Notes: generated from the letters alone by a model not told the origin. Counted from the first letter of the stretch, positions 11,543-24,480 are shown. The stretch: DNA of 64,000 nt from Ostrinia nubilalis (GCF_963855985.1 NC_087099.1:10632001-10696000); one strand, 5' to 3'. Numbers and translations: made by a program.

Positions 11543-11984
11543 TGCCTCATCAAAATTCACCAAAAAGTTCTTGTTCTTCTAATTTTTAAGGTCCGTATGT
11601 TATTCCACATTTAACTCAATTTACCTTTATTATTGAATAAGTTTTACACATTATACCTAAAGAGAATTCTATGTACAACCGAGATTATATTGTTAAGTTT
11701 CTAAATAACTCAGTTCTTATTACGCCTTATCGCTAGATCATTCACTCACCTGCCAGAACTGAGAACTAGAGGCACTCTAGTTACGGCAAATTGCCAACTC
11801 CATTGTCATTCACCGCCGTCGCCGCCCGCAGTGAAGAATACCCAATGTGGGGAATTCTCCCGCAAGCAGTCTTTCTATTATAAGAGCAGACGCACACTAA
11901 AGGTTAATTTTTAAAGGTTTTGACAAATCAAAGTATTGGTCTTTAACACCTTATAAAATAACGCTCCAAATGGTTGCGAAAACG
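11543..11984. other. no recognised gene
   Basis: AT-rich spacer. A short GC-rich GCCGCCCGC patch lies near 11815-11830. No feature was recognised. Confidence 0.5.
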
Positions 11985-12113
11985 GGAAAACAATTGACAG
12001 TTCCACTGTGGTTGAGGATTCTGGGTGAAGCGCGCTTCCACCTTCGACGTATACAACCTTTCCGACAGATGAGATGCAGGCCACTAGCTTCTTCGTTGTG
12101 ATAAAAAAAAAAC
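11985..12113 (+). mobile_element. 5'-truncated LINE 3' end
   Basis: This segment is the inverse-oriented relative of 43800-43930. Both share GTGGTTGAGGATTC, GGGTGAAGC, CGCTTCCACCTTCG and the terminal CTTCNTCGTTGT followed by an A-rich run (here poly-A at 12104-12112). It looks like a 3' UTR of a poly-A-tailed LINE. The clade is not determined. Confidence 0.65.
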
Positions 12114-12120
12114 AATTTAT

Positions 12121-12257
12121 TGTGGAATACAAAATTGCGTAGCATTTGTTTTTTTTAATTATCAGCATTTATTGTTACGTAAAGTTTCGGAACGCGAGAA
12201 AAAATGACAATCGTGGAACACACAATCGCGCGGCATTTGTTTTTAAATTATCACATT
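12121..12257. repeat. diverged direct repeat with about 91-bp period
   Basis: GTGGAATACAAAATTGCG plus following bases (12122-12167) reappears as GTGGAACACACAATCGCG plus following bases (12213-12257), both leading into GCATTTGTTTTT and AATTATCA. The LINE 3' end directly precedes the first copy. Confidence 0.6.
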
Positions 12258-12835
12258 TCTTTTTGTAATTATTGTCGAACTCTTAGCTAAAGTTATAGGT
12301 ATTCCATGGAGGTTGTTGCGACGAATTGTGTGAATAATCAATTATGAAATCTCTACCGCAAATCAGCCGACACTGAATATGTAAAATAGGTGTCGTTAAT
12401 TTCGTTAAAATAAAAGTTTCATACATTTTCAATACATTGTTGCGCTTATTGCTTTCTGCCTGAGGGTCTTCTGCAAATGATTTTGATCTATCTTTCCGTT
12501 GCTTTACTCCTGCCAACGTTTATCTTTAATTGTGAGAGATAGATAGAGTCGATTTATTGTAAACGTTTAAGAAAGGATGTTCACTGAATATTTTTATACA
12601 GGGAGACTCATCAAATAAAAAGGATTGATTTTACTGCTCAAATGTAACAACTCCCTCAATAGAAGGAAGTTCAAATCTTCCAAAAGAAAGTTACCTTTCA
12701 TACAAATTTTCATCAGCCAACTAGTGTAGAAACTTCCTTTTTTTTTGAGAATTTGAGTATTGTTCCTATGTGAAAGTTGTTGCATTTGAGCAATAGAATC
12801 ATTCCTTTTTGTTTCCCCACCAATGGGTTAACTTG
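12258..12835. other. no recognised gene
   Basis: AT-rich sequence with short minus-strand frames (12283-12516, 12594-12785) that lack recognisable domains. It precedes a TATA-type motif. Confidence 0.45.
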
Positions 12836-12880
12836 TATAAAAGCTCATGTTTATGTTCGCCGAATCCAGAGCAGTGTGTG
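12836..12880 (+). promoter_or_regulatory. possible TATA-type core promoter
   Basis: TATAAAAG at 12836-12843 is followed 35-37 bases on by GCAGTGTG (12871-12878), close to the arthropod initiator TCAGT. The downstream sequence is GC-balanced and rich in GAGCACG. The open frame 12847-13110 (87 codons) starts upstream of the expected start site and has no known domain, so any transcript would probably be non-coding here or a first exon. Spacing is slightly long for TATA to initiator. Confidence 0.25.
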
Positions 12881-13240
12881 GATGGGTTTATTCCTTAATT
12901 GCGAGCACGAGCACGTGTACCCTTGCAGTGACAAGTGACAATGCAGGCCGACTCTCCATAAATATGTGTATCAGAAACGTGTTAGTAATGGACATTTTGC
13001 TCGAGTTAAAAGTGCAATTTTGTCATTCGTTTTTCTTTAACCGACTCCATCAAAGGAAGGAATTTAGAGTACAAACGTCTCTCTTCTATCATAATAATAT
13101 ACTACAATAATATGATTTGTGAATTGGTTTAGACTGGTCAAGAGAGGTAGGTACCACAATAGTCACTTGCCTGGTTTCTCCAACCCGTCTGGCCGAGGGG
13201 AGTGTAGAACGAATCCTCCATTTGTAAATTACATAGAGTC

Positions 13241-13300
13241 GTGCTCCTGCAGTGGAGACTAAATAATCTGCTGATGACGATGATGATGACTACTCACTAG
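13241..13300 (+). mobile_element. LINE 3' tail remnant
   Basis: GCTCCTGCAGTGGAGAC followed by TAAATAATCTGCTGATGACG and a GATGAT run. The same signature recurs at about 17744 and 50012 in this window. In lepidopterans such GAT-repeat tails mark 3' ends of RTE-like LINEs; that assignment is from memory. Confidence 0.4.
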
Positions 13301-13365
13301 TTCTTTAATTTTGTTGTACCTGTTAGAAAATGTAGTGTAAGAATGAAAAAGGCCATGTAGATTTC

Positions 13366-13390
13366 CGATACGATACGATACGATACGATA
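13366..13390. repeat. (CGATA)5 microsatellite
   Basis: Five perfect CGATA units ending exactly where the right arm of the 43-bp inverted repeat begins. Confidence 0.95.
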
Positions 13391-13433
13391 GACTCTATGT
13401 AATTTACAAATGGAGGATTCGTTCTACACTCCC

Positions 13434-15788
13434 ATGGATATATTTCAGAAGATACAGACACACTGACTACCTACAGTAATACCGAGACCTAGTTCTAGAG
13501 CACGAAATTTTACATTGACAGTCGGGTTCTCTGATCTTCGATTGTTTTTAATAACACTAGTTCTAAACTATAAACTTTCTAATAGTACCTAGATATTCTA
13601 GAGTGGTACATACTTTCCTAGAAGTCATGCGCTGCTACTGAAATGTATTACAATATTTTATCTTTCTCGTACATTAAATACCGTATTTACATTCAGCATA
13701 AAACTTATCGTCTAAAAAAGAGATAAATCTGGCGCAATAGTCTTATATTTCTTCTAATTTACCTCTATTAAAAACATAAAGCCGACTGTATCAAAACACC
13801 GAACAAATCTCCCATAAAATACTGTTATTGCCATGCATCCAGTGACTCAGCCTAATGTTTATTTGATGTGTATTTCGTACTAGACTTCGGAGATAATAAA
13901 TAATACAAAACTTATAGCTATGCATAATAGCACAAACGTCTTCGCTCTATATTATGTAAAGCTTTGGAAAAATTTGCTTCAAAAACGAGTAAATCTGCGA
14001 TAAAATTGTCTTTTCAGTTAGCAAGATTCAACTAAACTTTTGTTTTCTTTTACGGTAGATTCATATCTAATATTTATTATATGTAAAAATAAAAGGTCGT
14101 GTCTGTCTTTCATATTCGTAAAATATCATAAAAATTGACCAGTTCTCATGAAAAGAGCATATTTCGTAGAGTTATGATCCATTGCTATCTTGAAGGCCCA
14201 ATAAAGATACATCTGCTTCCGTTAAACTGTACAATCAAAAATGTGAGAAACAAACGAACAAACCGGGCTATTATCACGCTACCTTATAATAATGTACTTT
14301 AAGTACTTCATCACATCATAATGACTTTTTAGCCAACACATGAAGTAGCTCAAGTTATTGCATTGACTTTGAAATACATTCCGTTACTCGTTTATTACCA
14401 TTCGTATTGTAAAAAGCAGACAAGACATGTCAGAATAATTACGCAAAAAGTGATGGAATATAGACGTAATATTAAGTCAATACATTCTTAAACGATGAGG
14501 TCGAAGATAGGTATAAATAAGTTCTATAATAAAAGATTGATTAAAATGCTATTAAAGTTATGTAGAAAAATATTAGTAGTAGAATAGGCTTTAAATCAAT
14601 CGGTAGCTGCTGAGGTAATGGACTAAACCATGGTAGAACTGATAACTGTTAAGGTCAACGTTGATTAGTTTTAAATACAGATCGATTCATGCAGGTTATA
14701 TACCCTTATTTACTTCTTATTACAATGTGTTTTTCCAATTATGTCATCAACGTCTCTACAAGGAATTTTTTGTCGCTTTTCACTACACAAGAATAATAAA
14801 GTGCCCATTTAAAGAATATCAAATTTTAGCTAGACTTCTTAGTGCATCTCGTATCTAAAATTAGCTATGTTGTTTTCCTTAAGCTTATCATTGCAATATT
14901 TCAATGCAAATTGCCCATCACGACAGATCATGCTTACACAGGGATAGATAATATTAACATATTATTTGTCCTCACTTAGGTATTAATAAAACGTTATGTA
15001 AATAAAGTTAATTTTATTATCTCGAATCTGTTAAACGAGGAAGCTTTAAATATCGATTTAATGATCGATAAATCTGTAGAGAATTCTGTCGAAAATTCTC
15101 TCGATTGTAATAAGGTTTTGACAAGAAACCTGTTTTGGGATGGCTATGAAACACAGTCTGATTAGAAAAGCAACTCCAGTTGCTTCTTGCAAGGGTTGAT
15201 TAAATACAGCCGATAATATATAAAAAAATATTCATCAATAATGGGTTTCAATTTAATGGGTCAATTATAGACCAATAATAATTTTGAAATAAACAATTTT
15301 TTTTTAAAGAATTCATCATTATGATTCTGGTCTTCGCTGTTATTAGGCTTTTGTAACTGCTATAGCCACCTGAAATGGCTCAAATGTTTTGAAGAGCTCC
15401 GAGATCTCACAATCATATTTCTTTTCAAAAAACTCAGGTCTATTCAAAAGCGTGCTTAATCCTTTAAATTGGGAATACATATTTTAATTTTTTTTCAATA
15501 ATGCCATTTGCGAATTTAACCATAATCAAAGCTAAACTTTTATCTACAGACTACACTCAAACTTTGCAACTACTGTTCGTTGTAAGACTCAAACTGACCT
15601 GCCTGCTCTCTTCGCTCTACCACAAAAACGTTCGCGACAAAACGCTTGTGGATATCGTCTTCCGATGTCGATGAACGTTTAACGGTTACTAGGAATTCGG
15701 CACAAGTGGGAAGCGATCGCCATATCTCTGGTTCGGTTTTGTCTATGCTTCGTTGGAATGTATGGACTTTTTGCAGTCTAAAGAAAAA
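13434..15788. other. no recognised gene
   Basis: AT-rich unique sequence with only short frames (14661-14858). GAATTC-containing near-symmetric stretches occur around 15080-15105. No element ends, RNA gene or promoter were recognised. Confidence 0.5.
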
Positions 15789-15972
15789 GTGTAAATAAAT
15801 TTAGACTTGAGAAAATCTTTACTTACTGCCAGTAGGAATGTCCCAGTGTAAATTTTAGACTTGATCAAAGCTTGCCTTACTGCAAGTATGAATTCAGACT
15901 TTTTGCAAAGAAATGAATGCTGTGTGTGACATTTTAGACTATATCATATTTCTCCTTACTGCCTTTTTTATA
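15789..15972 (+). repeat. degenerate tandem repeat, about three units
   Basis: Units begin at 15789, 15846 and 15924 with GTGTAAAT, GTGTAAAT and GTGTGACA. Each then runs through TTTAGACT and later CTTACTGC. The unit length varies between about 57 and 78 bp, and the sequences are diverged, so the array is old. Confidence 0.65.
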
Positions 15973-16567
15973 GAGGTCTAGTAAAAGACACTCAATAACA
16001 AGCTGTGGAGTTGACAGACCTTTTAACACCACCCAGTAAGTAAAATGAGCCTATGTTTGTTTTAGAAGAACCACAAAATGTCAGTGTCAAAGAGGAGCAA
16101 AGTAGAATTTCTCCAATCTCAAATCATTAGGGCTGATGCCAACACCGTTGGGATAATTTGAATATTGAGCTTTTAATTCGTAAAATAATATCGATAATAG
16201 CATCAGAAGCTTCATACCTATTTACTTATTTTATGTTTATTATTTATTACAAAAATGCGAATATTTTATCTCATTAAATTAATAAAATAAAAATAAATAA
16301 CCAAGATTGTAGAGTGTAATTAATTTTCCTATCTTTGTTTAGCATACTTCATTATTTGTCTTATCGGAACGATAACCATCAAAAACAAAGCTATGTAAAT
16401 TATATGATAATTATAATAATATTAATGCTAGCTTATATGCAGGATCTTACAGCTGTTTTAAAGCAGAAATACGGGACTATTCCCACCTCTCGTTCCCGCT
16501 GCAACTCCTGTGTAACCAGGATGTAGATCCTTTATAGGTGGTCAAGCCCTACAGCTCGAAAGCTCTT
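15973..16567. other. no recognised gene
   Basis: AT-rich spacer. A short plus-strand frame (16335-16526) has no domain. No repeat was recognised. Confidence 0.5.
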
Positions 16568-16612
16568 CTTTTTCTTTTTTTATGCATAACAAGGCAGGTA
16601 TTTGACCACAAT
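16568..16612 (-). mobile_element. short LINE 3' end remnant
   Basis: Poly-T followed by TATGCATAACAAGGCAGGTA and TTTGACCACAATC is shared with 56460-56494. On the minus strand this is a LINE 3' UTR end with a poly-A tail. Only about 45 bp of the family is present here. Confidence 0.65.
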
Positions 16613-17743
16613 CTTCTTCTTATTGTGTCGACAACAAACCTACACAGTGTCAGCCCCAAACTCCGCTAAAAGAGTGGCGTTGTCAGCAGCATTCATTAAT
16701 TCCTCCTGCGTGCAGTCAGACCACGACATCATGTGCTTCATCGACTGGGGAACAAAATCTCTAAAGCAGAAATATGACCAAAAGCTTTACTGTAAAAATC
16801 TCAATAGAGTGATTTGTGTCACTACACGTGGACCTAAACTAATGCTAAGTAAAATTTCGCCAACAATTTGCTCAGAACGATAGTGTAATTGTATGAACAC
16901 AATAAACCTACCAGTTGGTAGGAAGTCAATAAAATAATAACCCTGGATCCGCTGGTCCACAATACGAACGCTGAGTCGGGAGCAAACAATGACGCTCGTA
17001 AACTATCTAGGGGCGGGCAGACGGGCGGCTTTTAGATTTTACGCTGCGACATAGGTACAGCGCGGTTTTGAGGCGACTAAATCGGACCGTTTTGTGTACG
17101 GTTAGAAAATCTGTGATAAAAATACTCAATCTGTAGTCATTATCATTATAATCTTCAAACGTACCTAATATTTTAATATATCATAATTTACGTAATAAAA
17201 GAACTTCAATCAGTTTCAGAATAAGCTCTGAAAAGCTCCGCTCTACATCTGGAAATTCCTGCTGCTGCTGAAAGACAAAATAAGTAAAATTAATGCTTAG
17301 TTTATTTTCAAAATCGCTAGTCTATAAAGCTCCCGTGCCTAGTTTATATTGTGAATCACTTAATACTTTATAGACGCTCATTGAAAATCAATAACTTGCT
17401 CTCAGCTCTGTTAGTTGCCGCCTAAGTATATTTTACGTTTATGTTTAGAATATGAACCCTAAAGGCCTTTGACTTTACGTCTTATTCCATAATTAAGACT
17501 CAATTCAATTCTACTACACGTATTGTTTAATAGTTTTGGAAAGGCACTCTTGTGCATAATATTTGCAGGATCACAAATTTAAGCTTTAGAACAATTTAAC
17601 CTAAATCCGAAAACTAGAAGCAAAAGAGTAGATGATAATAATAATGATAGTTCCTTCCAAATATCAAATTGTGTAGAGTCTACACACTCTTTATCACAAG
17701 TAAATAATTTACTTTAAATTAAATTATAGAAGGTCTTGCTTAC
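16613..17743. other. no recognised gene
   Basis: The plus frame 16602-16883 (93 codons) has no recognisable domain. 16960-17110 is GC-balanced and may be a conserved block. The rest is AT-rich. Confidence 0.45.
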
Positions 17744-17790
17744 TCTTGCAGTGGAGACTAAATGGTCCGATAATTATGAAGATCAAAGGT
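17744..17790 (+). mobile_element. degenerate LINE 3' tail
   Basis: CTCTTGCAGTGGAGACTAAA followed by TGGTCCGATAATTATGAAGATC. It matches the signature at 13241 and 50012 but lacks a clean GAT repeat. It is a decayed copy. Confidence 0.35.
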
Positions 17791-20080
17791 ACACATAAAC
17801 AGCTAAACCGTCATCCTGAATTTTTGACTACATAGAGGCATACAACAGCTGACATTCGCTAAACTTAAAACTACCACATCTGATGAAAAACATCGATTCG
17901 GTCTACTGTAATATTTATAATTCCTAAGTACCCAGTCCTGTCTGTATGCCATCAAGTTATTTAAGTGCATGCCGCGGTCGCCTCTACATGGGAAGTAACG
18001 AATACATCTGTCGGTCCTCTGATCTGAACCGGCTCATTCATATGTACCGTATCGCGACTGCTGCGACAAGTCGCCCACTTGAAGTTCAACCAAAGCCCGC
18101 TTAGACAAGGAGGACAAGTAGAAACAGACGTTTATTCTGTCTAAAAACGACTTACTGACGCTATCAAGTACTTAATGGAACAAATGTTATGGAACTCATT
18201 ATTAGCTGCTATCTACACCTGCTTTTCTGGTTGATGGCGAAACTTGATGGGCTGTTATAGTGCTCAGTTGATAATATAGCATTGACAGTATAATGACACC
18301 TTAAGGTATGGTATTATGGTTTAAATATAATAATTATGTGACGTGATTAAACACAACGTGGCAGAAGCGTTTTAAGATTGTCGAGGTTTAACAGCACTAC
18401 GCTCTCATACGACTACAGATACATATTTGAAACATGCGTCTATATTGCTCGCCAAGGGATTAAATTTACATTGTGACTTGATTAATAACTTCAAATATGC
18501 TTCTGCCCTTTCCATTCAATCTCCATTTTCATTGAACATCTTTTAGACCACCTCATTACTTTTCACTTGTACGCACTTTCTCACATTTCGCTATCATCTC
18601 GCCCTTAATAACAATAAATAATGCTGGCAAATAATAAAATCGTCAAACATCCGTATCGACATTTTAAAATTACATTCGTGACTTTCATTCGTAGAAGAGC
18701 TGAAAGCTTACGGCGATGTTTCATTTAGAGCGCAGGCGCGAGGGCACTAAATCATTCGCTGTCTCCCAACGCGATTGTTCGATTATTTAAAGAATGAGTT
18801 GCAGAATAAGACCCTAATTGCAACGCTGCCGGAATCCGTGTCAATGTTACGGGTAATATCGGTGATATGCACACGCGTTTGACTGGACAAAATGCGTTTT
18901 TCAATCGTATCACCCACCTATTCTATGGACACTTTTCAGCTATTTTCATGAGAGTTAACCTCTCGACCTAAGCTTCTTCACAGAGGGATTTTTTTCGTTA
19001 CATTTTCGTTTGGCTACAGATTGTAAAATGCGAATTTTCCACATGTTTTCTCGTGCTAATGTTGTTTTCATATAGTGCTTTTAGACCGCTCTAGAAACCT
19101 AATTTATTCTCTCTTCTTCAGGGCCAGGTATCTTGGTAAGAAACTCAGGTTTATTCGCGATTTCACCGGTCAAGAACCGTATTTTCCACTCGTTACCAAT
19201 TTCGACAAAAACACTCAAAATCATTGAAATAAAGACGTCACGAGAATTTCGAATGCTCGCTAATTGCGTCAGGAACTCGATCGGTCCGTTGCACGGTCTT
19301 TATTACCATAGAATTTAAGGTGGGACTGGTTTGCTTGACATGGTCTCGTTTTTGACAGCAGCCCTCATTGCGATTCAGTGAAGTGCAAAAGCTGACGCGA
19401 AAACAATCGCTTTTTAATGAACAAAACATGTGTCGACGGAATTGTCCTCATAGTGCATTAGTCGCACGTATTCGACAAAGTCCTCAAACGAGTACTGCAG
19501 GGTTGGCCCCTTTAGACATTTGAAAGAATGCAATTTGATGTTCTTAAAGTCTATTATAGTAAAGACTATTTTTTTACGAACGGAATTTGAATTCGTAATT
19601 TGAAGATTTTCAGTACGAATGACAAATACTGTTGTTGTAATAAAACTTTGCACTCTCTTCCGAGTGGAAAACTTCGTTAAATCACAGTAAAGAAAAATTA
19701 AATAAAAAAAAGTATGTAGTAAGTAAACACAGAAAATCTTGTTCTTCAGTTCTCAGTTTACAACGTGGAACTAGTTGCGAAAAATATGACCAGTAAAATC
19801 TAATGAAAAATAAATGTAAGAATTCGTTGTGATAATTCGGTCTGTGTGTTTTCTAAATAATTGTGTTATTATCAAAATTGCAATGTTGGTTTAATGGCAC
19901 ACTCTGATTCGTTAAAACAATTATAGAAACGCCGCATTCAATAATTGAAACAGCTGAGAGCAGTTTCTTTTTTAATCTTGTTACCAATTTAATGTAACGT
20001 CAAGTTTCTTGCGCGCGCAAGATGAATTACTTCACTTATTAATTTTAATACGTACCAAAACTTTGGTTAATTAATATTGA
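17791..20080. other. no recognised gene
   Basis: No element or gene was recognised. 17960-18130 and 18700-18900 are more balanced. Frames at 19133-19318, 19238-19429 and 19414-19653 overlap on opposite strands and have no recognisable product. Confidence 0.45.
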
Positions 20081-20345
20081 GATTGTGGAGCCGGACGTGG
20101 GCAACGAGTTTTTTCGCCGCGCGTTTTCCACGCAGCCCTGTAAAAAGTGATATTTAATTGTTGTAAGGTACGTAAGCTTAATGTCTTCATCAATAACTGA
20201 TAATTTATGTACCGCACGATCGGTACAAGACGAAATCGCGGCCGCCGGCACCCTTTGTAATCAGTGCAGAATTATAAAGGCATTGCAACACCGCAGGGTT
20301 TGGGCTGTAGCGCTGCTGATGTGTCGATGAATCGATATCGATAGC
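20081..20345. promoter_or_regulatory. possible regulatory block with a DRE-type TATCGATA
   Basis: A GC-balanced block (including GCGGCCGCCGGC near 20240) ends in a cluster of CGAT motifs: GTCGATGAATCGATATCGAT. This contains TATCGATA (20336-20343), the DREF-binding element of Drosophila core promoters and insulators. The motif is seen; function in this species is inferred. Confidence 0.25.
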
Positions 20346-23300
20346 TCACTTAGAGATTGTTGTATTTGGAAAAAGTATCGACAGGGAATACAATAAAACG
20401 GAGTTTGAGTGCCACTATTAGTCAAAATGTTTTACAAGAACAAGGACTGACCAAAAACGTTTGTAGTAACGTGTGTATTAAAAGAGAGGTTTTTTACCCA
20501 CAATAACCTAAACAATAACAACAACAAGCGGAAGTATTTTAAAAAATGTACAGGTTGGTGCAGACCAGACGGATTGTTTTTTTAGGAAGTTAGCTTAGGA
20601 ACCTATCAGATCCCGTTAGAAAAATACCTAATTTGATGTCTCCTTCGCATACAGAGCTTTTACAGATTTTTGACTCAGTTAATTTATCGATATTATTGTG
20701 CATTACGTGCCTAATAAGTACTAACTCAAATAGTATCTCAATGGAGCACCGCAAGGTCTCGATACGAGCTATGAGGTGGCGACCTTTTGATTTATACTCG
20801 GAGAGATTAATCGATTTCCTGCGAAAAGTAAATTACGACTGCTGAGCTTTCCCCGGGCTTAGTCTATGTCTTTAATTATTGGATTAATGCTATTAGTTTA
20901 AGCATTTTAACTGTGCATTGCTTCATCGTTATGTGCTTTATTTGGATCAATACAATCTTGTAATATACACATATTTTTATGTTATTGAATAAAGCAGCTA
21001 GCTAATAAAATTTCCGGGTTATGTGACTAACAAAAGAGTCGCATAGTATAAAAATAACTTTTGTAATTCAGTGAAAAATAACTAAGTAATTGTTGGTAAT
21101 AAACACGAATGACCACAAAGTCATATAAAACACTATAAAAGACGAACATTTAGGCCAAAAAATAAAATAAAAAACTCGAACAGCCTATGATGGCAGCGCC
21201 AATGACAGTAACAAATCCCAAATACATCAGAATAACATAAAACACAGGAAAATAGTAAAAAAGCGGTGTAAAAATGTAGTAAAACAAATCTATTCTACAA
21301 TATATTTATACTGTGGAACTTGATGGATGTCGATCATTAAACGGACGCAGAGCATGGTTCTTGTTTACCGAAGATACAGCCCAGAGAGTACAGTTATTTC
21401 AGTTAGTACATTAATTTACTGCCAAGGCTGTTGCTGGCTCAACAACAAGAGTTTTAATTCATTTATAATTGAATGAGCATTTCATAACAAGAAATAATTT
21501 GAAATCGTAAGTTTTTTAAAACAGCGTTATGTTGTCTACGATATGACACTGCTTACCGATTCATCACTGTGTGGTATTGAACATAAAAAATTAGGTGATC
21601 AATTAATAATAATACTAGTATTATTAATAGAATACGTAAATTAATAGAATACGTGTTAACAAATTTAGCATCATCAGTCAATAAGAAGCGCACATACATT
21701 AAGTGTATGGATAATTCTTTACACAAGTACTTAGTTTCGAAAATAAATTAATACTGTTATTTTATTAAACACAAAAATTTTTCATAGTTAAATTTACTAG
21801 ATCAATAGGAAATGAACTAGCTGTTTTTACTGCCCTTCCCGAAGATAAGCCAGCGTTGAGCACTTGAGATTTTCGGTGGCTATTTTTAACGAGGTCTTTT
21901 ATTAGTTTTAAAAAAGGTCGTTTAGATTACAGAAGCGTCGGAGGGCTGGCTTATTGGCCCTTGGAAATATTAGGTGGGAAATTAATAGCAGTTTGGGAAG
22001 TATCGATATGTCACTTCACTATGAATTATGGCTTTCGAATAACATTGGAATTTCTGCCGAAATGTTCATTATCCCTTCAACTAGTTGTTACTACTATTCT
22101 TTTTTGTGTATGCTCTTCAAAATTTACAAGTTTACTAAAATGTCTTGGCGTTTATGACAGTCGTAAAATGTTGTTTTAACTTACGTGCTATTTCAACAGT
22201 AAACTCATTAATTTTATGGTATTTTTCCGCTACATATTTGTAAATTACTAATTTAAAGAATTTAAGACTGAGATTTGTGATCTCTTGTAATTTTATATTT
22301 TGAAACAAGTAACTGTGTAAATGTCTAAGAAAATTACTGAGAATAAATGAAAGCTTTGTACATGCCTAGTCTAGAAATTTTGGTGGAAATACATACTTAA
22401 ATGAATTTTTTGGCACATAATTCTACAGCCAGAAGTGTATTGTTTACCATATCACAACTTTGTGCCAAATACCACTTCTTAGCTTATCTCCTGAGTTATG
22501 ATGCATCTTTAAAAGTCTATATCACTATCGTATAGGTACCTAAAATACAGATCATGCGTGTGTACCGGTCCAGGAATAACCCGGGCGGGTTCGCCGTAAT
22601 ATCTTCATCAAGAGGTGTGTTCAATCGATTATACAGCTTTAATACTTTATTTATATACCCCTGCATATAGCAAGACGGGCATTTATTTATAGCACGCTTG
22701 TCTTCGTGTTTTGATTGAGAAATAAAATTATTGTTAAGATCTTGATATTGGTATCGAGATTTCGAGTGATTGGAATTTCGTGTATAATTTTAAATAAAAT
22801 GTATGAGTACTCTAGTTTTCAAGCAAAATTCAGTAAGTACAATTAGAAAACCACGTTAGAAAGTTTATGGCCGTAATTTAAGTAACAAAAAACAAAAACA
22901 ATTCAATTTGCAATTCACTTACCGTATGGTAATCAATCAGAATATATCATTCTTAACGTGTAATTTGTCTTTCACTTTGTAGTCCAAGTCAAAATTGACA
23001 GGAAAAGTATCAATTAAACAAATCAGAGCGTATCTAAATACTGCTTTTAATCAATGTAGCAAACACAAACCAGTCGACCTGAGTTATACTTACGTCCCTT
23101 ATTTTAATATGCAGATGCACTTAATTCGCGTGCAGCATTCGGGGTATGTAAAACACTCATCGGAAGGTATTTTTAATACAATCTCCGTCCAGATCCCAAG
23201 ATAAACAGTAAAAATTACACCGTTTTAAAGCATTTCTCGCCGGGCCGCAGTTTGTCATTTAACACACCCTTAATATCGATGCCAGTGCCAGATAGCCCCG

Positions 23301-23399
23301 TGTTTATGTCGCTTAAATTAAATTGCTGCTGTTGATTATTGTGACACCGCTTTTATGTGAGATTTACTTCCACTTTTTTGTTGTCCCCGTTACCAATGG
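20346..23399. other. no recognised gene
   Basis: AT-rich unique sequence. Short plus frames at 20633-20845, 21954-22157, 21961-22179 and 22995-23204 have no domain. 22550-22610 has a small GC-richer stretch (GGAATAACCCGGGCGGGTTC). Confidence 0.45.
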
Positions 23400-24480
23400 A
23401 TACAAGTTCAACTCGCAGCGAATGCTCGTAACGCCCACAGCGAGGTGCGGGCCGTAATAAAATTATATTCTCATAAAAATCAATATAAACACCATAACAT
23501 TCTATAAAGACCGACACGATTTAGCTTAACGTCTTCATTAGGCCGAGCACGACCTCCCGATTGCGGGTCTGTTCAGTGCAATTTTCAAGTCGGCTCGAGT
23601 TGTAGAGGGCATAATTTGCGTTGGTCGGGACCCGATTTGTCGGCGGGCCGCAATTCTGAAAACGCTCGCCCGACAATTTCCGAGACGTCTTGTCGGGCAA
23701 TTTTCGATTGGTGCGATCGAGCGACGAGGTGCCCAAGTCCCACATCGTAATTGAGGCTTGGGGCAGGTCGCAATTTTAAAATTACCTCGATTGAGTGCTC
23801 ACCTCTTATTGCGGCGTCGGCGCAACTCGAGCGTTTAGGTTTACAATGTTTGCCAGTAACCTTTACGACTTATTCATTATCCTACTGTTTCATCATGTTC
23901 AAGACTATATAATTGATAGAATTAAGAAGATTATATCTCTGAAAGGTCTGCCTTTTGCTGCGGATGCTGCCAATCGAAACTATAATTGTAGCACAAAAAG
24001 CTTTCCGATGGTCAAAAATTGCGTCTTCAAAAACCTGCGGTTAATGTCTAATTATCTGCTCCATTCAGTCGGCCCACCAAAAAAACGCCGCAACGATTTT
24101 CTATTACCGTCACCTTTCTTTTTTTCGATGTAATTGTACAACCTGAGCCCGAGCAAAGGGCAGAACAACAAAATGATTTACAGCCAAGGGCTAGTTAATT
24201 GTATTTTTCTCCAAAAAACGCGGGCATTATCTCCCGGCGGCGGACAGGTAACAAATCTTGCTTTTTAAATATTATTACTCATCGTGTTCGATTTGGGAAC
24301 GCGCACTACGAATGCTTTATCACCACCACCTACTCGGCGTCCCGCGGCTCACCATGTTCTCGGTCCCCTAAACTTTATTCAAATGCGACACACATTCGTC
24401 TATCCGTCTCTCTCGCTCGTACGCGATTAGGCGCCGACCGCCTATCGCCGTCTCACACCCCACTAAAATAGACTGCCCAA
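23400..24480. promoter_or_regulatory. long balanced block, possible conserved non-coding or promoter region
   Basis: For about 1.1 kb the composition shifts to more balanced bases with few simple repeats and with frames open on both strands (23521-23745 and 23585-23773 minus; 23795-24133 and 24199-24471 plus). None of the products is recognisable and none shows domain-like residues. It lies directly upstream of the candidate exon at 24714. I favour a conserved regulatory region over coding sequence. Confidence 0.3.

Larger units (their letters stand above)
13198..13433. repeat. perfect 43-bp inverted repeat with a 150-bp centre
   Basis: 13198-13240 and 13391-13433 are exact reverse complements over 43 bases (outer ends GGGAGTGTAG / CTACACTCCC). 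Neither flank extends the match. The centre holds a LINE-like 3' tail (from 13241) and a CGATA microsatellite ending at the right arm. Perfect identity suggests recent origin or gene conversion. Confidence 0.95.

Noticed and set aside
12847..13110. 87-codon frame downstream of a TATA motif as a real gene
   Set aside because: Its ATG lies upstream of the likely start site, and the product has no recognisable signal peptide or domain.
15689..15710. GAATTCGGCACAAG, one base from a common cDNA library adapter
   Set aside because: Only one mismatch-containing occurrence in continuous genomic sequence; chance is the simplest explanation, though it could be compared with other assemblies.
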